From Candidatus Krumholzibacteriia bacterium (GTDB lineage Bacteria; Krumholzibacteriota; Krumholzibacteriia; Krumholzibacteriales; Krumholzibacteriaceae): a DNA stretch of 64,000 nt. Positions within the stretch are counted from its first letter, which is position 1; every line of letters begins with the position of its first letter. Of this stretch, positions 32,632 through 42,085 are shown one piece after another. The position numbers were made by a program, and so were the translations under genes. The notes under the pieces are model-generated. The model was not told the origin of the DNA and searched no databases. It saw only the letters and a program-made list of their open reading frames with translations. Where the stretch lies: the NCBI GenBank assembly GCA_023131975.1, contig JAGLYV010000016.1:1-64000 (forward strand), written 5' to 3'.

Positions 32632-33963
32632 ATGAGACTGAGACTCTTTCTATATAATATTTTCCTCCCCGCTGCCTGGCTGATCGTAAGGCTGTTCTCG
32701 TTCTTCAACGCCAGGATCTCGAAAACAATCTCTGTGAGAAAAAGTATCCGCAAAAGGTGGCAAACGAAACTCGACAACACCGAATCACCCGAAATCACTA
32801 TCTGGTTCCATGTTTCCTCTGTCGGCGAATTTCTTCAGGCTCGTCCTGTCATGGATCTTCTGGAAAAGAAATATGGAAATGCCCTGCGGATCGCAATCAC
32901 ATTCTATTCACCTTCCGGCCTTGAGTATTACAACAAGCATGACCGGATGAGAAAAAACCCTTCCGTCCAGTTTGTAGATTATCTTCCATTTGACACACCG
33001 GGAAATGCTCGCTTCTGCCTGGATTCTCTCAGGCCTCAGTTGATAGTCTATGTAAAATACGATATCTGGCCGAATCTTTTAGCTGCAGCCGCTTCCAGAA
33101 ATATTCCACAGGTACTTATTTCAGCTTCTGTCCCTCCCCGCTCGAAGAGGTTTTCGGGCATTCCCGGCTGGTTTATGAGAACGATGTTTTCGCGTCTGAC
33201 TGCTATTGCCGCCGTTTCGGATAAAGAAGCCATAAAACTGAGAGATTTTGTCGGTGCCCTGACGGATATTTCATCAACAGGGGACATACGTTTTGACCAG
33301 GTCGTCCAAAGGATCGACAACCCGTCCTCTTCGATTCCAGCGGCCATTTCCGACGACGTCAGGAAACTGATCGTAGCCGGAAGCACATGGCCTGAGGACG
33401 AGGATATCGTCATTCCGGGTTTCTCCCGTCTGACAAAGATGTTCGACGATACGGCACTTGTCATCGTCCCTCACGAACCGACTCCTGACAGAGTCTCATC
33501 GATATCCGCCAGACTGGAACAGGCTGGTCTGTCCTCCTGTCTTCTGTCGGATTTCGATGGAATCAATTGGCCCGCTATTCAGGTCCTCATAGCCGACGGA
33601 CTCGGTTACCTGGCAGAACTCTATGCGGCAGGATCCATAGCCTATGTAGGTGGCGCGTGTACGACAGGCGTCCATAATATCATGGAACCGGCTGTTTCCG
33701 GACTTCCCGTCCTTTTCGGCCCCAGACATCAAAACGCGTGGGAATCAAGAGACCTGATCCGAATCGGCGCGGCGTTCGAGGTGTCGGACTCTGACGAGTT
33801 CACCACTATCATCGGCAGGATGTTGTCGGACGACTCTATTCTCTGTTCGGCCGGACAGGATGCTGAGAATTATATCAGGTCGGGAACCGGCGGCGCGCTC
33901 CGGTGCGCGGAACTGATCGAGAGGCTGATCAAAGTCCTCCCCGATTCATCAGCACCTGAATAG
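32632..33963 (+). CDS. waaA: 3-deoxy-D-manno-octulosonic acid transferase
   Basis: 443 residues, usual length. N-terminal membrane anchor (FLYNIFLPAAWLIVRLFSFF), then WFHVSSVGEFLQARPV and YVKYDIWPNLL, donor region AGSTWPEDEDIVI, ADGLGYLAELYAAGSIAYVGG and the GVHNIMEPAVSGLPVLFGP signature. Adds Kdo to lipid A precursor. Its 3' end overlaps the facing FG-GAP gene by 35 bases. Confidence 0.95.
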   Translation: MRLRLFLYNIFLPAAWLIVRLFSFFNARISKTISVRKSIRKRWQTKLDNTESPEITIWFHVSSVGEFLQARPVMDLLEKKYGNALRIAITFYSPSGLEYYNKHDRMRKNPSVQFVDYLPFDTPGNARFCLDSLRPQLIVYVKYDIWPNLLAAAASRNIPQVLISASVPPRSKRFSGIPGWFMRTMFSRLTAIAAVSDKEAIKLRDFVGALTDISSTGDIRFDQVVQRIDNPSSSIPAAISDDVRKLIVAGSTWPEDEDIVIPGFSRLTKMFDDTALVIVPHEPTPDRVSSISARLEQAGLSSCLLSDFDGINWPAIQVLIADGLGYLAELYAAGSIAYVGGACTTGVHNIMEPAVSGLPVLFGPRHQNAWESRDLIRIGAAFEVSDSDEFTTIIGRMLSDDSILCSAGQDAENYIRSGTGGALRCAELIERLIKVLPDSSAPE

Positions 33964-35482
33964 TGCCCTTACGCTTTTTGCTCTGAGGATAGTATATGAT
34001 CATGTCAGAGAATCCGTCACTGTTCAAATCACGGCTGTTCAATTCACCGAACGCGGGAATATCTATCTTCACCGCCGGTTTTTTGGAAAACAGCCTGTCC
34101 TTGTCACCCGACACTCCCAGGTAGATCGAAAGTTCATCTTCACCGGTGCCGAAAACAAAGTCCTTCCTCTTGTCCCCGTTGAAATCCCCGTTAAGGCTTA
34201 TCGCCTGAACGTCGGTCTCACCGCTGAAATCGATCTTGAACTTCACTTCCTTAGAAAAATCAGGCCTGTCCGAATAACGGTCATTCTCATTCAGAAGGAA
34301 AATATTGAAATTTATCGGGATCGATCTGGTAAGAAGAAACCTGATTATCGAAGTGATACTGATCTTGATGGATGGCAGGATCATATCCAGACGTCCATCT
34401 CCGTTGACATCTCTCAGGATAGTCGTTTCCGATGCCGATCCCTCGGATATGATCACCTGCTCCGGTTTTTTGGAATATCCGTTCTCTCCACCGTAATAAA
34501 TATTTATAGCGCATCTGAAATTTGACAGCCCCTTTGATGACTGTTTGGTCACGATGGCATCGGCATATCCATCGTTGTTCAGATCGTTAACGACTGTATT
34601 TGCGTGGGCGGTCCCTTCGATTTTTTCCTGTTGAGTCCTTACATCGAACCTCACATCGACACTCGGTTCCTCCACAAAACAATTGTCCGGATTCCTGGTA
34701 TAGACTATCACACGGTCTCCGCGTACAGCTATCAGATCGCGAAAACCATCTCCGTCGAAATCCAGCAACCTGGTCGCCGGAAAACGAAAACTTGCTCTCA
34801 GCCCTGTTATTTCCTCTCCCTCGGCGGCCTCCCTGCTCCCGTACATTCCAGTAGAGAGTTCCACCGCAAGCCTGGTTTCCCTCGAAAAATCACCGATGGA
34901 ATCACGAGCGAAGATCGATAAGCCCTCAAATCCGAATATAGCTATCTCGTCTTTCCCATCATCATCCCAGTCTTTTACAAAATCGACGATGGGAATACTT
35001 CTCTTTGACGGAAACACCGTCAATCCCTTCGCGTCGAACAGTTTTTTCGGCTCGATATCAAAATCTTCACCGGAAAGACCGTAATACATGACCGCGCCAG
35101 GAGTCAGAAAACAGATCTCCTTCTTTGAGTCACCCGTAAGTTCACCTGTGTCTACTATTACAGCAAGAGTATCGATCTCCCATGACTGGTCCGCGGCGGT
35201 AGAAAACCCACCGTTCTCTTTCTGCCAGAAAATAGAGATCCACCTCGTCTCGTCAGGTTCCAGTCCCTTTCGATGGACGGCCAGGATATCCTTCAATCCG
35301 TCCCCGTCCAGATCCTGCGTACGAATGTGAAGTAACTTGTCCGCCACGCTCAGCGTAGAGATACTGAACGGTCGATCTTCATCTCCTGACACATTCAGAG
35401 TTAAAAGAATACTCGCGAGGCAAAGAAAACCCGCGGTTATCATTCCTCTCCCTATTTTTCTTTTCACGCGACACTTTGACAT
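33929..35482 (-). CDS. Exported FG-GAP/VCBS repeat protein
   Basis: 517 residues from ATG 35480-35482 with GAGGAG upstream. Signal-like N-terminus (MITAGFLCLASILLTLNVSG after a basic stretch). Repeated units with DLDGDGLKDILAV, DDDGKDEIAIFG, DFDGDGFRDLIAV, DLNNDGYADAIV, DVNGDGRLDMILP, DFNGDKRKDFVFG and DLNSDGFSDMIIY, each a calcium-binding FG-GAP-type blade, giving about seven units: probably a beta propeller. Role unknown, extracellular or periplasmic. Follows the ABC permease by 20 bases. Confidence 0.88.
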   Translation of the reverse strand: MSKCRVKRKIGRGMITAGFLCLASILLTLNVSGDEDRPFSISTLSVADKLLHIRTQDLDGDGLKDILAVHRKGLEPDETRWISIFWQKENGGFSTAADQSWEIDTLAVIVDTGELTGDSKKEICFLTPGAVMYYGLSGEDFDIEPKKLFDAKGLTVFPSKRSIPIVDFVKDWDDDGKDEIAIFGFEGLSIFARDSIGDFSRETRLAVELSTGMYGSREAAEGEEITGLRASFRFPATRLLDFDGDGFRDLIAVRGDRVIVYTRNPDNCFVEEPSVDVRFDVRTQQEKIEGTAHANTVVNDLNNDGYADAIVTKQSSKGLSNFRCAINIYYGGENGYSKKPEQVIISEGSASETTILRDVNGDGRLDMILPSIKISITSIIRFLLTRSIPINFNIFLLNENDRYSDRPDFSKEVKFKIDFSGETDVQAISLNGDFNGDKRKDFVFGTGEDELSIYLGVSGDKDRLFSKKPAVKIDIPAFGELNSRDLNSDGFSDMIIYYPQSKKRKGTIQVLMNRGGL

Positions 35483-35502
35483 AGCAGCTCCTCGAAAACA
35501 GA

Positions 35503-36312
35503 CTAAAACGTGATTTCCTTTTTCTTCAGGACAACAATAGTTCCCGCCATCGATAGCCCCATCCAAATACCTGCACAGACAAGCGTCCTCAGAATAAGAG
35601 AATTCCACCCAAGCGCCAGGGGCAATCCTTTTGACATAAGTGTCATCTGTTCGAATGGCATGGACAGGCAGGTCGTCAGGAGAAAGGGGTTAACAACGGG
35701 GAATATCGATATCATCGTCATCACAAGTGACATACCGATAACCATCGCAATAGCTCCACCCGGCCTGTTAAAGATCGCTGCGACAAAAGCCGAGACAGTT
35801 ATAGTGGATAGCAGTGACCACCAGGTCAGAAAAGACACCAGGACGAACCGGAGCCCGAGACTTGAAGCAGAATGGACCAGATAATCCTTTTCCATCAGGT
35901 CGATATACCCCGCTTTCACCCACCCGAGCAATGTGATCACCGTGACCGCCAGAACAAAATGCGCGGTCACAGCGGCCATGACTGAGAGGATCTTTCCGAA
36001 ATACCAACTTTCCCTTCCAACCGGCCTGACCCACACGGATTTTACCGTACCCATGGCGAATTCACCCGATATCCTGAAACAGGTCATCATAACGGCAAGA
36101 AAACTCACCAAGTTCACTATCCATCCTATCGACGACGACGCGAGATAGAATCCACTCGATACACCGATCCAGTCGCGGCTCGCGGCAAAATCGATGGAGA
36201 AGAACAACAGGATGGAGATCAGAATCGTCAGAACAGGCATGATATACAAAGATTTCCTTTTTTTCGTCTTCATCCACTCGGCCGCGAACACTCTACTGAC
36301 GTCACTCCTCAT
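35503..36312 (-). CDS. ABC-2 type transporter permease
   Basis: 269 residues from ATG 36310-36312 (GGAGGG upstream). Six membrane spans, beginning SLYIMPVLTILISILLFFSI and ending LVCAGIWMGLSMAGTIVVL; a long exported loop between spans 1 and 2. Pairs with the ATPase gene it overlaps by 11 bases. An exporter of unknown substrate. Confidence 0.88.
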   Translation of the reverse strand: MRSDVSRVFAAEWMKTKKRKSLYIMPVLTILISILLFFSIDFAASRDWIGVSSGFYLASSSIGWIVNLVSFLAVMMTCFRISGEFAMGTVKSVWVRPVGRESWYFGKILSVMAAVTAHFVLAVTVITLLGWVKAGYIDLMEKDYLVHSASSLGLRFVLVSFLTWWSLLSTITVSAFVAAIFNRPGGAIAMVIGMSLVMTMISIFPVVNPFLLTTCLSMPFEQMTLMSKGLPLALGWNSLILRTLVCAGIWMGLSMAGTIVVLKKKEITF

Positions 36313-37234
36313 TCTTACCCTCCCCGGTAAGCCGGAAGAAAATCTCTTCGAGAGTCTCACGGTTTTCCATGACCTGTCTTACTTCTATCCCTGCCTCTAC
36401 GAGCAGGGTGTTGATTGTGGCAGCAGGCATTCCAGGCGATAACACACTCAACCGATCCCTGCCGGTCCTGTCCACACTTTCGATCCCTTCGATATTTCCG
36501 AGTATGGAAGCGGCCTTCAGGGAGTCACCACAGATTATATTTACTACAGCTTTCGGTCTCGACAACTCCTCCGTATCTCCCGATGCTACTATCTCTCCTT
36601 CGTTGATGATCGTCACATGATCACAGATCTGGTCCACTTCGTCCATCCTGTGCGATGACAGCATGATCACCCTGTCGCTGTCCCCGGCAAGCTGGGGAAG
36701 CAGACGCCTGATATCAGCAATACCGGCCGGATCGAGGCCGTTCGTCGGCTCGTCCAGTATCATCAGCTTTGGATCTCCTAGAAGACACGAAGCGATCCCG
36801 AGCCGTCTCTTCATCCCCCATGAATATTCACCGGTTTTCCGGTCGAGCGCACGGGCAAGGCCGACCATGTCCAGGAGGCTGTCGATTTCTTTCCCAGAAT
36901 CAAGACCAGTCCATTTCGCGAAAACCTCAAGATTTTCCTTGCCGGTAAGATATGGGTAGAATGCAGGTGAATCGAACAATATTCCCAGGTTGCTCAGCGC
37001 CTCTCTCTTTTCCGTCCTTATATCACTGCCGCAGATACTGACAGTTCCAGCGGACGCGCTGATCAATCCGGAGATGATTTTGAAAGTAGTAGTCTTTCCC
37101 GCCCCGTTAGGCCCGAGAAACCCGTATACTCCCGGACGTTCAAGCTGAAGATCAATACCCTTCAGTGCATGTACCTTCCCGAAATCCTTCTTCAGACCCT
37201 GAACTGATAGAACAACGTCTCTATCCCTGCTCAT
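36302..37234 (-). CDS. ABC transporter ATP-binding protein
   Basis: 310 residues. Walker A GPNGAGKTTTFKII near 42, Q loop, signature YSWGMKRRLGIA near 140, Walker B LMILDEPTNGLDP near 160, His in SSHRMDEV. The C-terminal 90 residues are the usual extension of drug/bacteriocin-type ABC-2 ATPases. One base after the outer-membrane barrel gene, so the four genes 33929-38786 form one operon. Confidence 0.93.
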   Translation of the reverse strand: MSRDRDVVLSVQGLKKDFGKVHALKGIDLQLERPGVYGFLGPNGAGKTTTFKIISGLISASAGTVSICGSDIRTEKREALSNLGILFDSPAFYPYLTGKENLEVFAKWTGLDSGKEIDSLLDMVGLARALDRKTGEYSWGMKRRLGIASCLLGDPKLMILDEPTNGLDPAGIADIRRLLPQLAGDSDRVIMLSSHRMDEVDQICDHVTIINEGEIVASGDTEELSRPKAVVNIICGDSLKAASILGNIEGIESVDRTGRDRLSVLSPGMPAATINTLLVEAGIEVRQVMENRETLEEIFFRLTGEGKNEE

Positions 37235-37235
37235 A

Positions 37236-38786
37236 TCAAAACGACCTCCGCATTCTTAGAATAAACCTCGGATCGAATTCTTCAGCATCAAGATCCTGGG
37301 CCATATAAAATCCCAGGAAAGGAAGAAATGACTCGCCCGAAAAACCTATTCCCGCAGTCTTCTTCCAGTTGTCGAAAGGTTCATCCAGAAACCCGAAAGG
37401 TGATTCGACATTTTCCGCTCTAGTCACGAGACCTATGTCCGAAAACAGTAAAAGGTCCCACCTGCTGTATATCCATCTGAATACTGGCAGATCTGGTAGA
37501 GACTTTCTCAGCTCGACGCTCAGCAGGGCCATCCGGTCACCTCTGCCCTCCGGAAAAGGAACATCCGAAGCACCTCTGACACCGGCATACCCATTGAGTG
37601 ACCGCGACAATTGTAAGGGTAACTCTGAAAATGAAGAAAAGATCTTTGTTCTCAGATCAAACTTCATTCTCCACGGCAGGTAATTATACCTTCGAACATC
37701 TATATCAAACGCCGTATATGAAAAATCCCCCGGACCGTCCGCTATCCCCTTCTCGACCCACAGGTCGAGCAGCCAGGCATTCTCTCTCCAGGCTTCCTCG
37801 CCTCTCGTGTCAACAGTCAGCCTGGTGGAGATTGCCAGCCGGGTCCCGTCATCTATGGATGGATTCTCTCTGTATTTATCCCTCGGGAAAAGGATCGAAG
37901 AAATCGCGTGCGCTTCAAGAGATATGTCCTTCTGAAATGAGAGTCTCGTTTCCAGGGTCATCTTCTTTTCCGAACTTACTCTGACACCGATCTCGCCCCC
38001 CTGCTTTTCCCAGTAATCAAGAAAATCGTCTCCGGTCATCAAAGCGAAGAAGCTGTTTTCGATACCTGACAACATCCAGTCGTCGTTCGTGAAAGTCCTC
38101 TTGTACCCATGAAGAAGAAGTTCCACACTGCACCCGCGCAGCGGAACCGAGAACTCGGCATCGAAACCGATAAACCCCGTACTCTTCTCCATCAGTGAAG
38201 GGCTGATCCATGCCTGTCCCTTCACATACGGATCCTTGTGAAGATCGTTCTCCCTCTTGATGCCGAATCCTATCGGCGTATAGTCCGTTCTTCCCGTCTT
38301 GTCTCCACCCAGGGCGAATTTCGTCTTTACCGCCTTGGGATCATCATAATCGGTGAAAAGGATTATTCCCTCTTCCTCGAATTTTTGCGCGTCGAGTCTA
38401 CACTCGCAATCGTATCGTGTGATCCGTCCGGCTATATTTGCGGCATGGGAAAGAAAATCACCACTGTTTACCAGAGTGACTTCTCCTTCTATCCTCGAAG
38501 CTCCAGTCATGATGAGTCGGCCCTGAATGACCCAGACATCCCCCGACAGGACGGCGCCATCCTGAATATCCAGAGACCCCGAGATAACGACGACAGGCCC
38601 GACAATCGAATCTCCAGAGGACAACATATATCCGCCATAGAAGAACCGCGCGTCCTGCAGATCGAGGGCGGATGTCAACCTCTCATGAGAGATCTTTTCG
38701 ATGTCAGCTTCTTCAGCCTGAAGTCCAGTGCTACAGACCAGCAAAACCGATAATAAAACCGTAAGAAAAATCCTTCTGTAAGACAA
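37236..38786 (-). CDS. Outer-membrane barrel protein with bactofilin-like N-terminal repeats
   Basis: About 516 residues if it starts at TTG 38784-38786, which has AAGG upstream and puts the signal peptide (RRIFLTVLLSVLLVCSTGLQA) at the N-terminus. ATG 38906 would add 40 residues before it and has no ribosome site. After the signal peptide, about 45-130 has short beta-helix-like repeats (GPVVVISGSLDIQDGAVLSGDVWVI), as in polymer-forming proteins. From about 160 on it is a barrel with alternating strands, ending in the outer-membrane C-terminal Phe (RFILRMRRSF), as in BamA/D15-type surface antigens. Possibly a secretion or assembly partner of the ABC exporter. Confidence 0.72.
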   Translation of the reverse strand: MSYRRIFLTVLLSVLLVCSTGLQAEEADIEKISHERLTSALDLQDARFFYGGYMLSSGDSIVGPVVVISGSLDIQDGAVLSGDVWVIQGRLIMTGASRIEGEVTLVNSGDFLSHAANIAGRITRYDCECRLDAQKFEEEGIILFTDYDDPKAVKTKFALGGDKTGRTDYTPIGFGIKRENDLHKDPYVKGQAWISPSLMEKSTGFIGFDAEFSVPLRGCSVELLLHGYKRTFTNDDWMLSGIENSFFALMTGDDFLDYWEKQGGEIGVRVSSEKKMTLETRLSFQKDISLEAHAISSILFPRDKYRENPSIDDGTRLAISTRLTVDTRGEEAWRENAWLLDLWVEKGIADGPGDFSYTAFDIDVRRYNYLPWRMKFDLRTKIFSSFSELPLQLSRSLNGYAGVRGASDVPFPEGRGDRMALLSVELRKSLPDLPVFRWIYSRWDLLLFSDIGLVTRAENVESPFGFLDEPFDNWKKTAGIGFSGESFLPFLGFYMAQDLDAEEFDPRFILRMRRSF

Positions 38787-38980
38787 TAGACCTTCAATCC
38801 TTGTGGCTGTATATATCCTGTTTACTATCTTCCATCTGTCGATATATATTCTATACGCTCCCACCAGATCTTTTGTTCCCCCCAGCGTGAAGTATTCTAT
38901 TCGCATGACGGGCAGGTTTGCAACAGAATTGAATCTCTGGAATCAATTATTCTGATGATCCCGCCGCATCTTTCCCGGAT

Positions 38981-41900
38981 CTATGCCGGCCTGGTCCTGA
39001 TCGTTATCCACTCATACAGTACAGGCAATACAATAAGTGTCAGGAATGTAGATGATATCAGCCCACCTATGACCACGATCGCCAGGGGCCGCTGCACTTC
39101 CGACCCCGTACCTGAAGAAAGGACAAGAGGCAGCAGACCAAGAGCGGTAGTCACCGTAGTCATAAGTACCGGCCTGAATTTCGATAGACTCCCTGCTATC
39201 ACAGTCTCCCTCAACCCGAGTCCCTTGTTCTTCAAATGACCGAACCTCGATATAAGAACAAGGCCATCGGTCAAAGCGATACCAAATAGCGCTATAAAGC
39301 CTATTGAAGATGGTATGCTCACATTTTCACCTGCCAGGGCCAGCGCAAACACGCCACCTACCAGGGCCAGTGGAATATTGAGCATGATCAGCAATACATC
39401 CTTGAATGAATTGAACAATCCATAAAGCATTATGAGTACAAAAAGTAACGTTATCGGCATAATGATCGCCAGTCTCCTGTCGGCGGCTTCCTGAAGTTCG
39501 AACTGCCCCCCCCAGGCCAGTCTATATCCAGGTGGCAGATCTACCGAATCGGCTACTACTCTCTGGGCCTCCCGTACAAAACCGCCGTTATCCCTGCCTC
39601 TCACATTGCACTGTACCGATATATAGCGCCTCGTATCTTCCCGGCTTATCTGTCTCAGGCCGGTGACCGTCTCTATCCTGGCAAGTTCCGATACCGGCAC
39701 ATTGAAGCCCTCCGGCGTTCGGATCAACATGCCGGCTATCGATGTGTGGTCCTGGCGAAAATCCTCGTCAAACCTGACTGTTAAATCGAAGGCTCTGTCT
39801 CCCTCAAATACCTGCCCGACTTCGATTCCGGCAATCGAGTTCCTGATTATGTTCTGTATCACATATCCGTTGAGGCCGTACCTGGCCACCTGCTCGTCAT
39901 CGATGGTGATCTGCAACTGGGTCTGACCATCGACCTGCTCGGTCCTTATATCTGAAGCTCCACTGATATCTGAAAGAAGCGAATTTATCTCATCCGCTTT
40001 TTCTTTCAACAAAGCCATATCATGCCCGAAAATCCTGGCAACTACGGTTGTCCCCGCTCCTCCTACCAGTCCATCGATCTCATGTTTGACAGGCTGAGAA
40101 AAACTGAACGACACCCCGGGAAATCCGGCAACCTTTTCATCGATCAGTCCGACCAGCTCTTCCTGCGATCCCACATCTTTCCATTTGTTACCGGGCTTGA
40201 GATTGACTGTTATACAGGCATAATTTGTGTGATGCATGTGAGGTCCTACTTCACCGTACCCTATATCCGCGATTACAGATTCGATCGCATCGAATTCACC
40301 TAACAGTTGTGTGATCTCTCTGGTCGTCACCGTTATTTCATCAAGAGAGATATTCGGATTCATGTAGGCCAGCACCTGGATAGTCCCTTCCTGCAATGTC
40401 GGGACAAACTCCCGCCCAAGTCGTTTAAACAAAAATCCACCCGTTAATACCAGCAGGACCATCCCCGAAATGACCGCGGTTCTTCGTCGCAGAAAAAATT
40501 GCAGGACAGACCTGTAATGATTCAGCATTACCGACTCCGACATCCTGCCCCTTCCAGCTCTATTCCCTTTCCTGTTCAGAAGCCGATAAAAAACCGGGGC
40601 GATCACCAGGGCATATATCAGGGCACCTGCCATAGTCACCGATATCGCTGAGGCAAGAGGCCGGAACATCTTTCCTTCGATCTCTCCCAGTGTAAAAACG
40701 GGTATGAATACGATAATAATTATCACAGTGGCAAAAAAGATCGGCCGTCCGACTTCCCCTGCGGCTGAAAGGATCTTTTCTGTCGGAGTAGCCTTATCGG
40801 TCGGGTCATCGAATGTCGTCTGGATCTTCTCCACCATGATAATGGTGGCATCCACGATCATACCAAGGGCTATCGCCACACCCCCAAATGAGATCAGGTC
40901 GCCGGGGATACCACTCCTGTACATGATTATAAACGCGAAAAGAGTGGAGAATGGCAGAGAGCAGAGGACTATGAGGGCGTTTCGAAGATCACCGAGAAAC
41001 AGGAACGAAACGAAACACACCAGAATGAGTCCCAGGATGAGGGCTGTCCTTACCGTACTTATACTGTTCCTGACTAATGAAGATTGATCATAAAATGTGA
41101 CGATCTCGACCCCGTCAGGCAGTGTGCTGTTGATTTCCTCTATTCTTTTCTTCAGTCTCTCGATCACTTCAAACGAATTGGCACCATGGGTCTTATAGAC
41201 GCTTCCCGTCACGACCTCCTCGACACCGTCAAGGATCGCGACACCACGCCTGAACGCGTTCCCATATTCGACTCTGGCCACATCACCGATGGAAACAGGT
41301 GTCCCTTCGATTGAGCGTATGACGATCCTTTCTATGTCCTCTATACTGTCGATGAGCCCGAGGGTCCTGACTACCAGTTCCTCCTGCCCACGCTCGAGTA
41401 TCCCGGCTCCAAGATTCAAGTTGTTCATTCGGGTGGCATCGATCAGGTCGTCCAGAGTCAGATCGAACTGCTGGAGTCTGCCGGGATCTACTCTTATCTG
41501 GTATTGCCGTACATGCCCTCCCTGGCTTATTACTTTCGCTATTCCGGATTGAGTCTGAATTTCCCTTTTCACGATCCAGTCCTGGATTGTACGAAGCTCG
41601 GTGATATCGTGGCCATCACCCTTCAGATAGTAGGCCAGGATCTTCCCCATTCCGCTGGCGATAGATCCCATTTCCAGCCCATGAGGCATACTCATGATCT
41701 CAGGAATATTCTCTTCCGCCTCCCCTATCCTCTCCGATACAAGCTGACGAGCGAGATATATGTCCACCTCATCTTCGAAATAAATGTTTACCGTAGAAAG
41801 GCCCAGGGAGGATATCGACCTGACCTTCTTCACCCCGGGGATGCCTCTCATCGCGACTTCCACCGGCCTTGTCACGAACCGTTCCACTTCCTCGGCAGCC

Positions 41901-42067
41901 ATTCCTTCAAGTTCTGCAAAGACCTGGACAAGGTTCGGACTGATGTCGGGAAACGCGTCAATGGATAGACGCGGCAGTGAATACAACCCTAATCCGCAGA
42001 TGCCGACAAATCCGAGGACGACCATCCACCTGTATTTCAGCGCGTATTGGATAATTTTTTTAATCAT
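38981..42067 (-). CDS. Heavy-metal RND efflux permease (CusA/CzcA family)
   Basis: 1028 residues, normal length, twelve spans. N-terminus LPRLSIDAFPDISPNLVQV and GLSTVNIYFEDEVDIYLARQLV are family blocks. In the fourth span GVAIALGMIVDATIIMVEKI has one Asp and the Ala-Leu-Gly pattern of CusA-like pumps, not the Asp-Phe-Gly of CzcA, which points to monovalent ions. The C-terminal RPVLMTTVTTALGLLPLVLSSGTGSEVQRPLA block is typical. Exports Cu/Ag or another metal with the adaptor and outer-membrane channel coded just upstream. The ion is inference. Confidence 0.9.
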   Translation of the reverse strand: MIKKIIQYALKYRWMVVLGFVGICGLGLYSLPRLSIDAFPDISPNLVQVFAELEGMAAEEVERFVTRPVEVAMRGIPGVKKVRSISSLGLSTVNIYFEDEVDIYLARQLVSERIGEAEENIPEIMSMPHGLEMGSIASGMGKILAYYLKGDGHDITELRTIQDWIVKREIQTQSGIAKVISQGGHVRQYQIRVDPGRLQQFDLTLDDLIDATRMNNLNLGAGILERGQEELVVRTLGLIDSIEDIERIVIRSIEGTPVSIGDVARVEYGNAFRRGVAILDGVEEVVTGSVYKTHGANSFEVIERLKKRIEEINSTLPDGVEIVTFYDQSSLVRNSISTVRTALILGLILVCFVSFLFLGDLRNALIVLCSLPFSTLFAFIIMYRSGIPGDLISFGGVAIALGMIVDATIIMVEKIQTTFDDPTDKATPTEKILSAAGEVGRPIFFATVIIIIVFIPVFTLGEIEGKMFRPLASAISVTMAGALIYALVIAPVFYRLLNRKGNRAGRGRMSESVMLNHYRSVLQFFLRRRTAVISGMVLLVLTGGFLFKRLGREFVPTLQEGTIQVLAYMNPNISLDEITVTTREITQLLGEFDAIESVIADIGYGEVGPHMHHTNYACITVNLKPGNKWKDVGSQEELVGLIDEKVAGFPGVSFSFSQPVKHEIDGLVGGAGTTVVARIFGHDMALLKEKADEINSLLSDISGASDIRTEQVDGQTQLQITIDDEQVARYGLNGYVIQNIIRNSIAGIEVGQVFEGDRAFDLTVRFDEDFRQDHTSIAGMLIRTPEGFNVPVSELARIETVTGLRQISREDTRRYISVQCNVRGRDNGGFVREAQRVVADSVDLPPGYRLAWGGQFELQEAADRRLAIIMPITLLFVLIMLYGLFNSFKDVLLIMLNIPLALVGGVFALALAGENVSIPSSIGFIALFGIALTDGLVLISRFGHLKNKGLGLRETVIAGSLSKFRPVLMTTVTTALGLLPLVLSSGTGSEVQRPLAIVVIGGLISSTFLTLIVLPVLYEWITIRTRPA

Positions 42068-42085
42068 TCTGTTGACTCCATCTAC

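Noticed and set aside
33929..33963. Frame error at the waaA / FG-GAP junction
   Set aside because: Both proteins have sensible ends; the 35-base overlap is an ordinary convergent overlap.
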